A DNA stretch of 12,069 bases from Myxococcales bacterium (GCA_020430675.1 JAGQJJ010000052.1:1-12069); one strand, 5' to 3'; positions 1-8,122 are shown, numbered from the stretch's first letter. Translations and numbers: made by a program. Notes: generated from the letters alone by a model not told the origin.

Positions 1-411
1 CCCGAGAGCGGACCGATGCAATGGCGCCTGGGCGTCGTGGCGCTTCGGGCCGGCGACTCGGCGCTGGCGGTGAAAGCGCTGACCGACGCGACGCGCCGCA
101 CGCCCGACGACGCCGAAGCCTTTGTCGTCCTCGCGCGCGCTCGCGAGGCGGCAGGCGACGGCGAGGGTCGGATCGCCGCCCTGCGCCGGGCGGTCGAGCT
201 GGGCACGAGCGCGCGCGCCCACGACGAATGGGGCCAGGTGCTGGCCGCTTCAGGCGATTTTGCCGGCGCGGTGGTTGCCTTCCAGCGGGCGCTGGCGACC
301 GATCCTGGCCATGCCATCACGTGGCGTCATCTGGCCGCGGCGCAGACTGCCTTGGGTCGGCTGGTCGACGCGGAAGAGAGCCTCTCGCATGTTCCTCCGC
401 CGCACCGCTGA
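1..411 (+). CDS. TPR-repeat protein, C-terminal part (5' truncated by window)
   Basis: The reading frame is open through base 1 (it begins PESGPMQW), so the gene starts outside the window; the first ATG at 16 is probably internal. The visible 136 residues are about four tetratricopeptide repeats, with helix pairs of the type GDSALAVKALTDATRRTPDD, GDGEGRIAALRRAVELG, GDFAGAVVAFQRALATDPGH and GRLVDAEESL. Each has the small-residue and Gly/Ala pattern and the P-D/N-x turn expected of TPRs. TPRs are protein-protein interaction scaffolds, so no reaction or partner can be assigned from this piece. The protein ends in a short proline-rich tail. The TGA stop at 409-411 is followed by about 200 bp without a convincing gene, so it is probably not in the same translational unit as the kinase at 616. 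The TPR assignment is solid; the function is unknown. Confidence 0.85.
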   Translation, partial: PESGPMQWRLGVVALRAGDSALAVKALTDATRRTPDDAEAFVVLARAREAAGDGEGRIAALRRAVELGTSARAHDEWGQVLAASGDFAGAVVAFQRALATDPGHAITWRHLAAAQTALGRLVDAEESLSHVPPPHR

Positions 412-488
412 GACCGGTTTTTCTGGCGGATCGCGCTTGCAATTGCCCGTTCTTGCTGCGGTTGGCGCGGCATAGGGGCACGCCGACA

Positions 489-519
489 TTGCCACGCGAT
501 GCGGCAAGGCGCATTTTAT
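489..519 (+). promoter_or_regulatory. Weak candidate promoter for the kinase operon
   Basis: The gap between the TPR stop (411) and the kinase start (616) holds no convincing gene. A TTGCCA at 489-494 resembles a -35 box. It is followed by the only AT-rich patch in the gap (TTTTAT, 514-519), with a spacer of 19 nt, longer than ideal. It lies about 100 nt before the start. It is recorded because the operon should have a promoter near here, but the match is poor. Confidence 0.15.
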
Positions 520-615
520 GGTATCTGCACGCGACGCCCGCCCGGCGGCGCGTCGACCGAATTCGAGCGATTGCACGCCGTGTCGGGGCCAGCCTCGGCT
601 CGGGGAGGCTGGTTG

Positions 616-2415
616 ATGCTCAACAAGAAGTGGATCCCCACCCGGCTGGTCGAAGTCCGCTCCCGGCCGGTCATTCGCGAGATCTCCAAGCCCTCGCGCT
701 TTCGGCCCTGGAAGATCGCCTGGACGGTCAGCCGCTCGCTGATGACGCTGTTGTTCCTGCGGATGGCCCGTCGAAGTACCCCGCTGGCCAAAGCGGCCGT
801 GGTTCGGCGCATGCTGGAGGAACTCGGCGGGCTGTGGGTCAAGGTCGGGCAGCTCATCAGCATGCGGCGCGACCTGTTCAGCGATGAGTTCTGCGATGCC
901 ATGGCGGCCCTGCAGGACCACGCGACGGGCTTTCCCTTTCACTATGCCCGCGAGGCCATCGAGACCGATCTGGGCCGCACGATCTCTTCGATCTTCAGCG
1001 AGTTCGACGAGCGCCCGTTCGCCGCGGCGTCGATCGGTCAGATCTATCGGGGCCGGCTGCGTGAAAACGGCGTGCTGGTCGCGGTCAAGATCAAACGGCC
1101 CAATGTCGACGCCATGGTCAAAGGCGACATCGCCTTCGTGCGCGCCATCTCGTGGCTGGCGACCAAGACCAACTTCTACCCGCCCTTCCGCTGGGCCGAC
1201 TTCGCCTGGGAGCTGGACAAGACGCTCTCGGAAGAGCTCGACTACCGCTACGAGGCCAACTACATCCGCCGCATGCGCAAGAACCTGAAGGCGCACAAGG
1301 TCTACGCGCCGAAGATCTTCCGCAAGTACTGCGCCGAGCGCGTGCTGGTGATGGAGTTCGTGACCGGCGTGCTCATGTCAGACGTGCTGCGGCTTCAGCA
1401 CACCGATCCCAAGCGCCTCAATCGCTGGCTGGCCGAGAACAACGTCATCAAGGCCAAGGTGGGCCGCAAGCTGGCGATGTCGCTCAACCGGCAGCTCTTC
1501 GAAGACAACCTGTTCCACGGCGACCTGCACCCCGGCAACATCGTGCTGCTCAAAAACAGCCGCGTCTCACTGATCGACTTCGGCTCGGTCGGCTGGCTGG
1601 AGCGCGAGTTCCTCGAACGCTATGACCAGGTCATGGTGGCCACCGCCGAGCGGCAGTATGGCAAGGTGGCCGACCTCTTCATGCTGCTCTCGCCGAACCT
1701 GCCGCCGATCGACCTGGAGCCCTGCAAACGCGAGCTGATCCAGTTCATGCGGTCGTGGGCCAACCGCGCCGAGATCAAGGCGCTGCCGTTCAGCGAAAAG
1801 TCGATGGGCTACGGCTATACCGAGATGGCCCGCATCTTCGTGAAGTACCGTATTCCGACCGCATGGACGTTTCTGCGGATCAACCGCGCCGAGGTCACGC
1901 TCGACACCTCGCTGCGCGAGCTGTACCCGAAGATGAACTACTTCAAGGTGGTCGAGGATTACACCAAGGAGCGGGCCAAGCGTGAGCTGAAGGGCCGCCT
2001 GAGCACGCGGGCGCTCTTGGGGCGGATCGGTGAGATGGCGCTCAAGGCGCCTGACCTGATCCAGAACACCCTCGAAGAGACGGCCTTCCAGGTCGAGTGG
2101 GTGCGGCGGCGTGCCCGCGTCTTCGAGACCGCGACCGGCAAGGCCGCTTTCATCGGCAAAGCGATCTCAAGCGTGATGGCCCTGTTTGCGATCGGCGCGC
2201 TCGGCGGCCTCTTCACGCTCTATGCACACCAACAAATGCGTTCGGTTCACTTCTCGCCCGAGATGACCGCCTGGCTTGATCAGGCGCCGAACCTGCCGAA
2301 GGAGATCTGGTACACGATCCTCGGCGGTCTCGGCCTCATCGGCTTGCAGCTTGTCCGGATTCGTCGCAAGCTCGCGCAGCCGGACCCGGCGGTCACGCAG
2401 GGGTCCAAAGGCTGA
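616..2415 (+). CDS. ABC1/UbiB (COQ8/ADCK)-family atypical kinase, copy 1
   Basis: A 599-aa UbiB/AarF-type protein-kinase-like ATPase. This family supports isoprenoid-quinone or lipid metabolism at membranes; the substrate of this copy is unknown. The family hallmarks are in order: KxGQ motif KVGQ at residues 76-79, Ala-rich loop AAASIGQ (136-142) replacing the usual P-loop, VAVK with Lys158, EELDYRYEAN around 206-215, catalytic HGDLHPGN (301-308; Asp303, Asn308) and DFG at 321-323. Two hydrophobic segments at about 511-537 and 565-582 would anchor the C terminus in the membrane, as in COQ8-type proteins. The start at 616 is preferred over an in-frame ATG at 499. It has a GGGGAGG ribosome site at 602-608, and it makes this protein align without gaps to copy 2 from residue 1 to 599. 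It lies 35 bp upstream of copy 2 and is almost certainly co-transcribed. No ubiquinone-biosynthesis gene is adjacent, so naming it ubiB would overreach. Confidence 0.93.
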   Translation: MLNKKWIPTRLVEVRSRPVIREISKPSRFRPWKIAWTVSRSLMTLLFLRMARRSTPLAKAAVVRRMLEELGGLWVKVGQLISMRRDLFSDEFCDAMAALQDHATGFPFHYAREAIETDLGRTISSIFSEFDERPFAAASIGQIYRGRLRENGVLVAVKIKRPNVDAMVKGDIAFVRAISWLATKTNFYPPFRWADFAWELDKTLSEELDYRYEANYIRRMRKNLKAHKVYAPKIFRKYCAERVLVMEFVTGVLMSDVLRLQHTDPKRLNRWLAENNVIKAKVGRKLAMSLNRQLFEDNLFHGDLHPGNIVLLKNSRVSLIDFGSVGWLEREFLERYDQVMVATAERQYGKVADLFMLLSPNLPPIDLEPCKRELIQFMRSWANRAEIKALPFSEKSMGYGYTEMARIFVKYRIPTAWTFLRINRAEVTLDTSLRELYPKMNYFKVVEDYTKERAKRELKGRLSTRALLGRIGEMALKAPDLIQNTLEETAFQVEWVRRRARVFETATGKAAFIGKAISSVMALFAIGALGGLFTLYAHQQMRSVHFSPEMTAWLDQAPNLPKEIWYTILGGLGLIGLQLVRIRRKLAQPDPAVTQGSKG

Positions 2416-2450
2416 AGTCCGACTCGGCGTGCCGAATGGGGGGCGGGCCG

Positions 2451-4250
2451 ATGATGAAGCAAAAATACATTCCGACGCGGATCGTGCTCGAACGACCGCG
2501 CCCCAAGGTGCACGGCGTCGCCCGGCCGAGCCGGATGCGCCGCCTCCGCGTGTTCTGGACGATGCTGCGCACGGCGATCACCCTGGCGATGCTGCGCGTG
2601 CGGCGCCAGGCGACGCCCGAGCGCGACGCCGAGATCGTTCGCAGCATGCTCGAAGCGCTGGGCGGCCTTTGGATCAAGGTCGGCCAGCTGCTCAGCGCCC
2701 GCCGCGATCTGTTCGACCCGCGCTTCTGCGAGGGGCTGACCGCGCTCAAGGATCACGTCACCGCCTTCGAGTACGAAGAGGCGAAGCGCATCATCGAAGC
2801 GGATCTGGGGCTGCCGCTCGGCGAGATCTTCTCCGAGTTTGATGAGCGGCCGTTTGCGGCGGCGTCGATCGGCCAGACCTATCGCGCCCGGCTGCACGCG
2901 GGCGGGGCGCTGGTGGCGGTCAAGGTCAAGCGGCCCGAGATCGACGAGGTCGTGCGCGGCGACCGGGCCTTTGTGCGCGCCCTCTCGATCGTGGCCATGC
3001 TGCTCGGCCGCGGGCGCATGTTCCGGTTTCGCGACTTCTTCTGGGAGCTGGACAAGACGCTCCACGAAGAGCTGGACTATCGCTACGAGGCCAATCACAT
3101 CCGCCGCATGCGCACGAACCTGCGCGGGCATGGCATCTATGTGCCCAAGGTCTTTCGCGAGGTCTGCTCGGCGCGGGTGCTGGTCACCGAGTTTCTGACC
3201 GGGGTGCTGATCAGCGACCTCGTCATGCTGCGGCGCACCAAGCCGGAGCAGGTGAACGAGTGGGCGCTGGAGAACCGGGTCGATCTGGCGCGGGTGGGCC
3301 GCAAGCTGGCGTTGTCGCTGTATCGGCAGTTGTACGAAGACAATATGTTTCACGCCGATCTGCACCCGGGCAACATCGTCTTGCTGCGCAACAACAAGGT
3401 GGCGCTGATCGACTTCGGCTCGGTGGGCTGGCTCGATCGCGAGTTTGTCGACCAGCTTCGCGACATTCTGCGGGCCATCTCGGACAAGCAGTACAACAAG
3501 GTCGCCGACCTGCTGATGCTGATCATCCCCGGGCTGGCGCCGATCGACCTTGAGCCGTGCAAGCGCCAGCTTCTGCAGATGCTGCGGACCTGGATGAACC
3601 GCTCTGACATCAGCAGCCTGCCCTTCGATGAGAAGTCGATGGGCCATGGCTATACCGAGATGGCGCGCATCACGGCGCATTACGGGCTGCCCAACGCCTG
3701 GAACTTCCTGCGCGTGGTGCGGGCGCACGCGACGCTTGACCTGTCGCTCGAAGCGCTCGATCCGACCATGAACTGCTTCAAGTTGGTGCAGCGGTATTCG
3801 AAGCAGCGGGTCAAGCGGCAGGTCAAGACGCGGCTTCGCGGCAAGGCCCTTCGCCAGCAGGTGGGCAATGTGCTGCTGCAACTGCCCGAATGGATTGGCA
3901 ACGCGGTCGATGAGTCGTCGTTCCAGGTCGAGTGGATGCGGCGCCGGGCGCGCGTCTTTGCCACGAGCACGGGGCGCATGGTTTTCATCGGCCGCGCGGT
4001 GAGCAGCGTGATGGCCACCATCGCGCTGCTGGGCGTCGCGGGCGTCGTCTGCCTGTACTTCAACCAGACGATGGAGAAGCCGCCCTTCTCGCCGGACCTG
4101 AGCGCGTGGTTTGACAAAGCGCCGCGCCTGCCCGTCGCGGTGTGGGACGCGCTGTTTGTCACCACCGGGCTGATCGCGCTTCAGATGCTGCGCATTCGCC
4201 GCAAACTGTCGCAGCCCGACGCGGCGGTCACCGCGGGCTCGAAGGGCTGA
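2451..4250 (+). CDS. ABC1/UbiB (COQ8/ADCK)-family atypical kinase, copy 2
   Basis: A 599-aa paralogue of the preceding gene, matching it in length and alignable end to end without an insertion or deletion, so a tandem gene duplication is the simplest origin. It keeps KVGQ (76-79), AAASIGQ (136-142), VAVK (Lys158), EELDYRYEAN (206-215) and DFG (321-323). The catalytic loop is HADLHPGN (Ala302 where copy 1 has Gly), with Asp303 and Asn308 retained, so catalysis should be possible. Two C-terminal hydrophobic segments lie at about 511-537 and 563-580. The N-terminal 50 residues and the C-terminal region have diverged more than the kinase core. The start is ATG 2451 (MMKQKYIPTR, aligning with MLNKKWIPTR of copy 1); 2454 is an equally spelled alternative, and 2436 would add five glycine-rich residues. 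A G-rich stretch at 2438-2447 can act as ribosome site. The TGA is 4 nt before the next start, indicating translational coupling. Confidence 0.93.
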   Translation: MMKQKYIPTRIVLERPRPKVHGVARPSRMRRLRVFWTMLRTAITLAMLRVRRQATPERDAEIVRSMLEALGGLWIKVGQLLSARRDLFDPRFCEGLTALKDHVTAFEYEEAKRIIEADLGLPLGEIFSEFDERPFAAASIGQTYRARLHAGGALVAVKVKRPEIDEVVRGDRAFVRALSIVAMLLGRGRMFRFRDFFWELDKTLHEELDYRYEANHIRRMRTNLRGHGIYVPKVFREVCSARVLVTEFLTGVLISDLVMLRRTKPEQVNEWALENRVDLARVGRKLALSLYRQLYEDNMFHADLHPGNIVLLRNNKVALIDFGSVGWLDREFVDQLRDILRAISDKQYNKVADLLMLIIPGLAPIDLEPCKRQLLQMLRTWMNRSDISSLPFDEKSMGHGYTEMARITAHYGLPNAWNFLRVVRAHATLDLSLEALDPTMNCFKLVQRYSKQRVKRQVKTRLRGKALRQQVGNVLLQLPEWIGNAVDESSFQVEWMRRRARVFATSTGRMVFIGRAVSSVMATIALLGVAGVVCLYFNQTMEKPPFSPDLSAWFDKAPRLPVAVWDALFVTTGLIALQMLRIRRKLSQPDAAVTAGSKG

Positions 4251-4254
4251 TGCG

Positions 4255-5259
4255 GTGCGGGTGCTGGTCATCGGGGGCACGCGGCTGATCGGCCCGCCGG
4301 TGGTCCGGCGCCTGGTTGAGCGGGGGCATGACGTCGCGGTGTTCAGCCGCGGGCAGACCGAGGTTGAGCTGCCAGCAGGCGTGGCACGCATCGTCGGCGA
4401 TCGCGAGTCTTTGGGCGATTTTCGGCAGACGTTTCAGCAGTTTGCGCCCGAGGTTGTGGTGCACCAGATCTGCTTCACCGAGGCCCAGGCGAAGCAGGCG
4501 ATGGAGGTGTTCAGCGGCCTGGCGAAGCGCTTGGTGGTGCTGTCGAGCTGCGATGTGTACCGCGCGTTTGGGCGGGTGCTTCAGGTCGAAGACGGCCCGG
4601 TCGAGCCGACGCCGCTGACCGAGGACGCGCCGCTGCGCACGCGGCTGTATCCGTATCGCGGCATGAGCGGGCCGGGGCTGCCCGACGACAACTACGACAA
4701 GATCCTGGTGGAGCGCACGGTCTTGTCTGAGGCCGACCTGCCAGCGACGGTGCTGCGGTTGCCGATGGTCTATGGTCCGCGCGATCACCGGCATCGGCTG
4801 TATGGCTATGCGCGGCGCATGGCCGATGGGCGACCGGCGATCGTGATCGGCGAGACGGCGTCGAAGTGGCGGACGTGCCGGGCCTTTGTGCACGATGTGG
4901 CCCATGCCATCGCGCTCGCCGCCGAGCACGGTGGGCGCACGATCTACAACGTGGCCGATGGCCGGGCGCTGACCGAGAAGGCGTGGATCGAGACCGTCGG
5001 CGCGGTCTTCGGATGGTCGGGCAAGGTGGTGGTCGTGCCGGACGAAACGGTGCCTGAGCACCTGCGTTTTCACGGCGACGCGGGCCAGGATCTGACGCTC
5101 GACACCGCGCGCATCCGCGCCGCGCTGGGCTACGCCGAACCCACCGACTTCAAAGAAGGCCTGCGCCGCACGCTGGCGTGGACGCTTTCCCACCCGCCGG
5201 TGGGAAACGAACCCACCAGCGCGGAGTATGCGGCGGAAGACGCGGCGCTCAGCGGTTGA
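4255..5259 (+). CDS. NAD(P)-binding epimerase/dehydratase-like protein (extended/atypical SDR)
   Basis: A 334-aa Rossmann-fold protein. The N-terminal strand-turn-helix VLVIGGTRLIG (residues 3-13) carries the GGTxxxG dinucleotide motif. LSSCDVY (96-102) is the SDR serine strand, and LRLPMVYGPRDHRHR (167-181) is the typical epimerase segment after the active site. The expected YxxxK is replaced by NYDKILVE (146-153), with Tyr two residues before Lys149, as in CSP41-like and other atypical SDRs. Catalysis by the classic Tyr/Lys pair is therefore uncertain, and I cannot name a substrate. Translation starts at GTG 4255, only 4 nt after the kinase TGA, with GAAGGG at 4241-4246 as a plausible ribosome site inside the kinase gene. 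An in-frame GTG at 4261 is possible. The 3' end overlaps the 3' end of the opposite-strand lipoprotein by 11 bp. Operon membership suggests a shared pathway with the kinases, perhaps lipid or quinone related, but this is inference. Confidence 0.85.
   Translation: MRVLVIGGTRLIGPPVVRRLVERGHDVAVFSRGQTEVELPAGVARIVGDRESLGDFRQTFQQFAPEVVVHQICFTEAQAKQAMEVFSGLAKRLVVLSSCDVYRAFGRVLQVEDGPVEPTPLTEDAPLRTRLYPYRGMSGPGLPDDNYDKILVERTVLSEADLPATVLRLPMVYGPRDHRHRLYGYARRMADGRPAIVIGETASKWRTCRAFVHDVAHAIALAAEHGGRTIYNVADGRALTEKAWIETVGAVFGWSGKVVVVPDETVPEHLRFHGDAGQDLTLDTARIRAALGYAEPTDFKEGLRRTLAWTLSHPPVGNEPTSAEYAAEDAALSG
5186..5207. terminator. Perfect 9-bp inverted repeat near convergent gene ends
   Basis: TTTCCCACC (5186-5194), loop CGCC, GGTGGGAAA (5199-5207) is a perfect stem lying inside the last codons of the SDR gene. 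It is 42 bp beyond the stop of the opposing lipoprotein gene. No U-tract follows on either strand, so it is not a canonical intrinsic terminator. Its symmetry and position make it a candidate bidirectional stop or RNA-stabilising hairpin for two transcripts that collide here, chiefly the - strand one. Confidence 0.35.
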
Positions 5260-6256
5260 AGGCGTTGGGGTCGACGCGCAGCAATTCGAAGGGCAGGTCG
5301 GGCTGGCCGCCGAGCACGAAGCGGGTGACGTCGCTGTCGAGCACGTAGAGGGCGCCGTCGGCGGCGGTGACGCCGGACAGGCTGGCGTCGGCGAGCTCGA
5401 GGCGGTCGAAGTGGGCGGTGAACCAGCCGGGGTCGTCGGCGGTGATGCGGACCAGCGAGCCGCCGAGGGCGACGTAGAGTTGGCCGCCGAAGAAGGTGAT
5501 GCCGTCGGCGCCACTGAGCAGCTCGTCGAAGAGCAGGTCGCCGTCGAGGTCGACCTCGATCACGTCGGCGGGGTTGGCGAAGTCGATGCGGTAGAGGCGC
5601 GGGGGCAGGTACTGCACCGCGAGCAGGGCGTCGCCGTCGGGCGTCAGGGCGATGCCGTTGAGGCCGATGCCCACGAGCGGCGGGTCGAGCAGCGCGTCGC
5701 GCGCGAAGACGTTGACCTGGGCGTGGCCGTCGTCGCCGGGGATGAGGCGGTAGATGATGCCGTGTTCGCGGTCCGTGATATAGGCGCGGCCCGAGCTGTC
5801 GACGGTGATGTCGTTGCAGTTGGCGTCGCGCGCGGCGGTGCTGAGGTCGACGTCGTGGGTGCGCTCGCCGGTCTGCAGGTTGAAGATCCAGATGCGGCCA
5901 GCGGGCGGGTCGACGTTGCGCAGGGTGCAGACGAAGAGGCGGTCGCGCAGGGTGTCGACCTCGACGCCGACGGTGACGCGGTCGGCCTCGCCGGTGCCGG
6001 GGTAGAAGACCTCGGTCGTGCCATCGGCTTCGACGCGGGTGACGGTGCCATGGCCCAAGCTGCTGACAAAGAAGGCGGCGCGGCGCGGGTCGTAGGTGAC
6101 GCTCTCGGGGAAGGTGTCATCGCCGGGGATGACATAACGCGGCTGCAAACCTTCGCCGCCGGGCAGGCAGCCGCGCTCTTCGGGCGGGCAGATGTCGGGC
6201 AGGGTGGGATCGCAGGCGAAGAGCATCGCGGCGGTCAGAATGAGGCAGGCGCGCAT
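5249..6256 (-). CDS. SMP-30/gluconolactonase-like beta-propeller lipoprotein
   Basis: A 335-aa exported protein. Residues 1-15 (MRACLILTAAMLFAC) form a short signal peptide ending in lipobox LFAC, with Cys15 as the lipidated residue. The rest is a six-bladed-propeller pattern of strand-loop-strand repeats such as ESVTYDPRRAAFFVSS (51-66), NDITVDSSGRAYITD (148-162), NGIALTPDGDALLAVQY (200-216) and DGITFFGGQLYVAL (251-264). Glu51, Asn148, Asn200 and Asp251 fall at the blade positions that carry the metal ligands of SMP-30/gluconolactonase (Glu18, Asn103, Asn154, Asp204 in the human protein), with similar spacing. A divalent-metal site, and possibly a lactonase or hydrolase activity, could therefore survive. 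Extra Cys residues (23, 30, 110, 147) may form disulfides. The start is supported by GGAGG on the minus strand at 6261-6265, 4 nt upstream. It is the last gene of the - strand series and overlaps the SDR 3' end. The substrate is unknown. Confidence 0.8.
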   Translation of the reverse strand: MRACLILTAAMLFACDPTLPDICPPEERGCLPGGEGLQPRYVIPGDDTFPESVTYDPRRAAFFVSSLGHGTVTRVEADGTTEVFYPGTGEADRVTVGVEVDTLRDRLFVCTLRNVDPPAGRIWIFNLQTGERTHDVDLSTAARDANCNDITVDSSGRAYITDREHGIIYRLIPGDDGHAQVNVFARDALLDPPLVGIGLNGIALTPDGDALLAVQYLPPRLYRIDFANPADVIEVDLDGDLLFDELLSGADGITFFGGQLYVALGGSLVRITADDPGWFTAHFDRLELADASLSGVTAADGALYVLDSDVTRFVLGGQPDLPFELLRVDPNAFNR

Positions 6257-6319
6257 GGGACCTCCGGTGGCATGGGATCGCTGGCTAACACGAGCGACGA
6301 GCCCGGCGCAAAGCGAACG

Positions 6320-8122
6320 TCAGGGCGAGACGCGGATGGGGCGCAGGCGGGTGGCGCGGGTGCCATCGCCGAGCTGGCCGTGCTCGTTTTCGCCCCAACA
6401 CCACAGCGCGCCGGCGCCGGTGAGCGCGCAGGTGGTAGCGCGGCTGGCCGACACGGCGCGCACGTCGGTCAGGCCGGGCACCGGCGCGGGCCTGGCGCGG
6501 CTGATCAGGGTGCCATCGCCGAGCTGGGCTTCGGTATTGTCGCCCCAGCACCAGAGCGTGTGGTCCTTGCGGATGGCGCAGGTGTGGTCGTAGCCGGCGG
6601 CGAGCGCGATGGCGTCGTCGATGGCGGCGACGGGCACCGGCCAGTGCATGCTCAGCGGGCCGAGCGCGTGGTCGCGACCGATGGTGGGCATGGGGCGGCC
6701 GAGCGCGCCGTAGGTGCCGCGGCCGAAACAGGTGATGTGGCCATCGGTGTGGCGCACGCAAGTGTGATGCGAGCCGGCGACGACCTCGACCGCTTTGCCG
6801 AATTGCGGCGTGAGGTCGGCCGGCCAGGTGACGGCAACGGGCTGGTCGCGGCGGGCCTCGTCTTCGAAGCCGAGCTGGCCGGTGGCGTTGCTGCCGAAGC
6901 ACCAGAGCTGGCCGTCGCCGGCGATGGCGCAGAGGTGGTCGTTGCCGAGGGCCAGCGAGGTGATGCCGGTGGGCTGCGCGTACGGCAGAAACGGGCCGTC
7001 GCGCTCGGCGCAGGCGAGCTGGCGCGACTCAAGCGCGATGGCGCAGATGTTGTCGTTGATGGCAAAGAGCGGTCCGGCCGGGCGGCCGAGCGGGCGGCCG
7101 GCGACGCCGAACGGGTCGTCGAGCGCGGGCTGGCCGAAGCAGCGCAGGGCGCCTTCGCTGCGTACGCAGGTGGACAGCGGCCCCACGGCGAGCGCGTCGA
7201 CCTTGCCCAGCCCGTCGATGGGGGTGAAGCGGTCGGGCACCGTGGCCGATTTGCTGCGTTGGCCGAATTGGTTGTTGCCGGTGCACCAGACGCGGCCGTC
7301 GGCGGCGAGCGCGCAGGTATGGGCCTCGCCGGCGGCGATGGTGATGGCCTTCCACGCAGGATCGAACTTCGCGGGCGGGACGAGGGTGGGCGTCTTCGGG
7401 CGCCTCGGGCCAGGGCCGTCGGCGGCGCAGCGGAAGCCGAGCTGCGTCTGCGTGCGGCCAGGCGGCCAGCCCATGCGGCGCGCGCCGGCGAGGCCGCCGC
7501 CGGGGCCGCCCCGAATGCCGCGCACGACGCGCTGGCTGCCCTCGGGTGGGCCGATGGGGTTGAGCACCGGCGCGTGGGCGTGGGCGTCGATGAGGAACCA
7601 GTCGGCCGTCCATTGTTTGAGCACGCCGGTCAGGTCTTCGACGCCTTCGGGCGTGGCGCCGCCGGGGTGTTGGCCGACGCGGGGGCGCATCTCGCCGCCG
7701 CAGTCGAAGTGGGCGCAGGTGGGAAAGTCCTCGCCCCAGGGGTAGGTGCGGCCGTTCGTGCCGCGGGCGGCGCGGGCGAACTCGGCCTCGGTGGGCAACC
7801 GCGCGCCGCGCCAGGCGCAATAGCCGGCGGCCTGGGCCCAGGTGATGCCCACGACGCCGGCGTCGGGCCATTTTTCAGGGTCGTACCAGACGTCTTCTTC
7901 GGGGCGCTGGCAGGCGCCGGCGGCGAGGCAGGCCTGCCAGTCGGTGTTGGAGACGAGGCGCCGGTCGATGGAGAAGGCGTCGATGTCGACGGTGTGCGGG
8001 GGGCTCTCGTCTTTGGGGTCGCAGAGGGGCAGTTCGCCCGCGCAGCCCATGATGAACGGGCCGGCGGGCAGGGCGACCCTGTCGGCGGGCGGGGCGAGCA
8101 GGGCGAACAGCAGCGGCAGCAT
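6320..8122 (-). CDS. Exported FGE-sulfatase-domain / RCC1-repeat fusion protein
   Basis: A 600-aa two-part protein. Residues 1-12 are a short hydrophobic leader. Residues 14-235 match the formylglycine-generating-enzyme/SUMF fold: LPAGPFIMG, then ITWAQAAGYCAWRGARLPTE (93-112), ARAARG, TYPWG (126-130) and a C-terminal RVVRG...GFRCA (198-233). The Cys pair that true FGE uses for copper and oxidation is absent from the RGIRGGPGGG stretch, so this is probably a non-oxidising binding or structural member of the family. Residues 258-600 form seven RCC1-like repeats, each with a Cys pair about 10 residues apart (for example HTCALAADGRVWC at 268-280, HTCAIRKDHTLWCWGDN at 513-529), consistent with a seven-bladed, disulfide-stapled propeller outside the cytoplasm. 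An in-frame TAA 12 nt upstream forces the start at or after ATG 8122; no clear ribosome site precedes it. It begins 40 nt after the lipoprotein gene at 8163 and is probably co-transcribed with it. The ligand is unknown. Confidence 0.88.
   Translation of the reverse strand: MLPLLFALLAPPADRVALPAGPFIMGCAGELPLCDPKDESPPHTVDIDAFSIDRRLVSNTDWQACLAAGACQRPEEDVWYDPEKWPDAGVVGITWAQAAGYCAWRGARLPTEAEFARAARGTNGRTYPWGEDFPTCAHFDCGGEMRPRVGQHPGGATPEGVEDLTGVLKQWTADWFLIDAHAHAPVLNPIGPPEGSQRVVRGIRGGPGGGLAGARRMGWPPGRTQTQLGFRCAADGPGPRRPKTPTLVPPAKFDPAWKAITIAAGEAHTCALAADGRVWCTGNNQFGQRSKSATVPDRFTPIDGLGKVDALAVGPLSTCVRSEGALRCFGQPALDDPFGVAGRPLGRPAGPLFAINDNICAIALESRQLACAERDGPFLPYAQPTGITSLALGNDHLCAIAGDGQLWCFGSNATGQLGFEDEARRDQPVAVTWPADLTPQFGKAVEVVAGSHHTCVRHTDGHITCFGRGTYGALGRPMPTIGRDHALGPLSMHWPVPVAAIDDAIALAAGYDHTCAIRKDHTLWCWGDNTEAQLGDGTLISRARPAPVPGLTDVRAVSASRATTCALTGAGALWCWGENEHGQLGDGTRATRLRPIRVSP

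Noticed and set aside
499..615. 39-residue N-terminal extension of UbiB copy 1 from ATG 499
   Set aside because: It has no ribosome site, no counterpart in copy 2, and a sequence unlike the family. The ATG at 616 has GGGGAGG at the right distance and gives exact co-linearity with copy 2.
616..4250. Naming the kinase pair ubiB/aarF
   Set aside because: The ABC1 family is broad, and no ubiquinone or menaquinone biosynthesis gene is nearby, so the gene symbol would claim more than the sequence shows.
2280..4391. 703-aa open frame on the - strand
   Set aside because: It is antisense to UbiB copy 2; the translation is Arg/His/Gln-rich without domains, while the + strand has a full set of kinase motifs.
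4228..5514. 428-aa open frame on the - strand spanning the SDR gene and its neighbour
   Set aside because: It begins with repetitive Ser/Pro/Thr codons read out of frame from the lipoprotein gene and continues antisense to the SDR, which has clear Rossmann motifs.
6320..8122. True formylglycine-generating enzyme
   Set aside because: The C-terminal active-site cysteine pair is absent from the RVVRG-to-GFR stretch and no sulfatase gene is adjacent.
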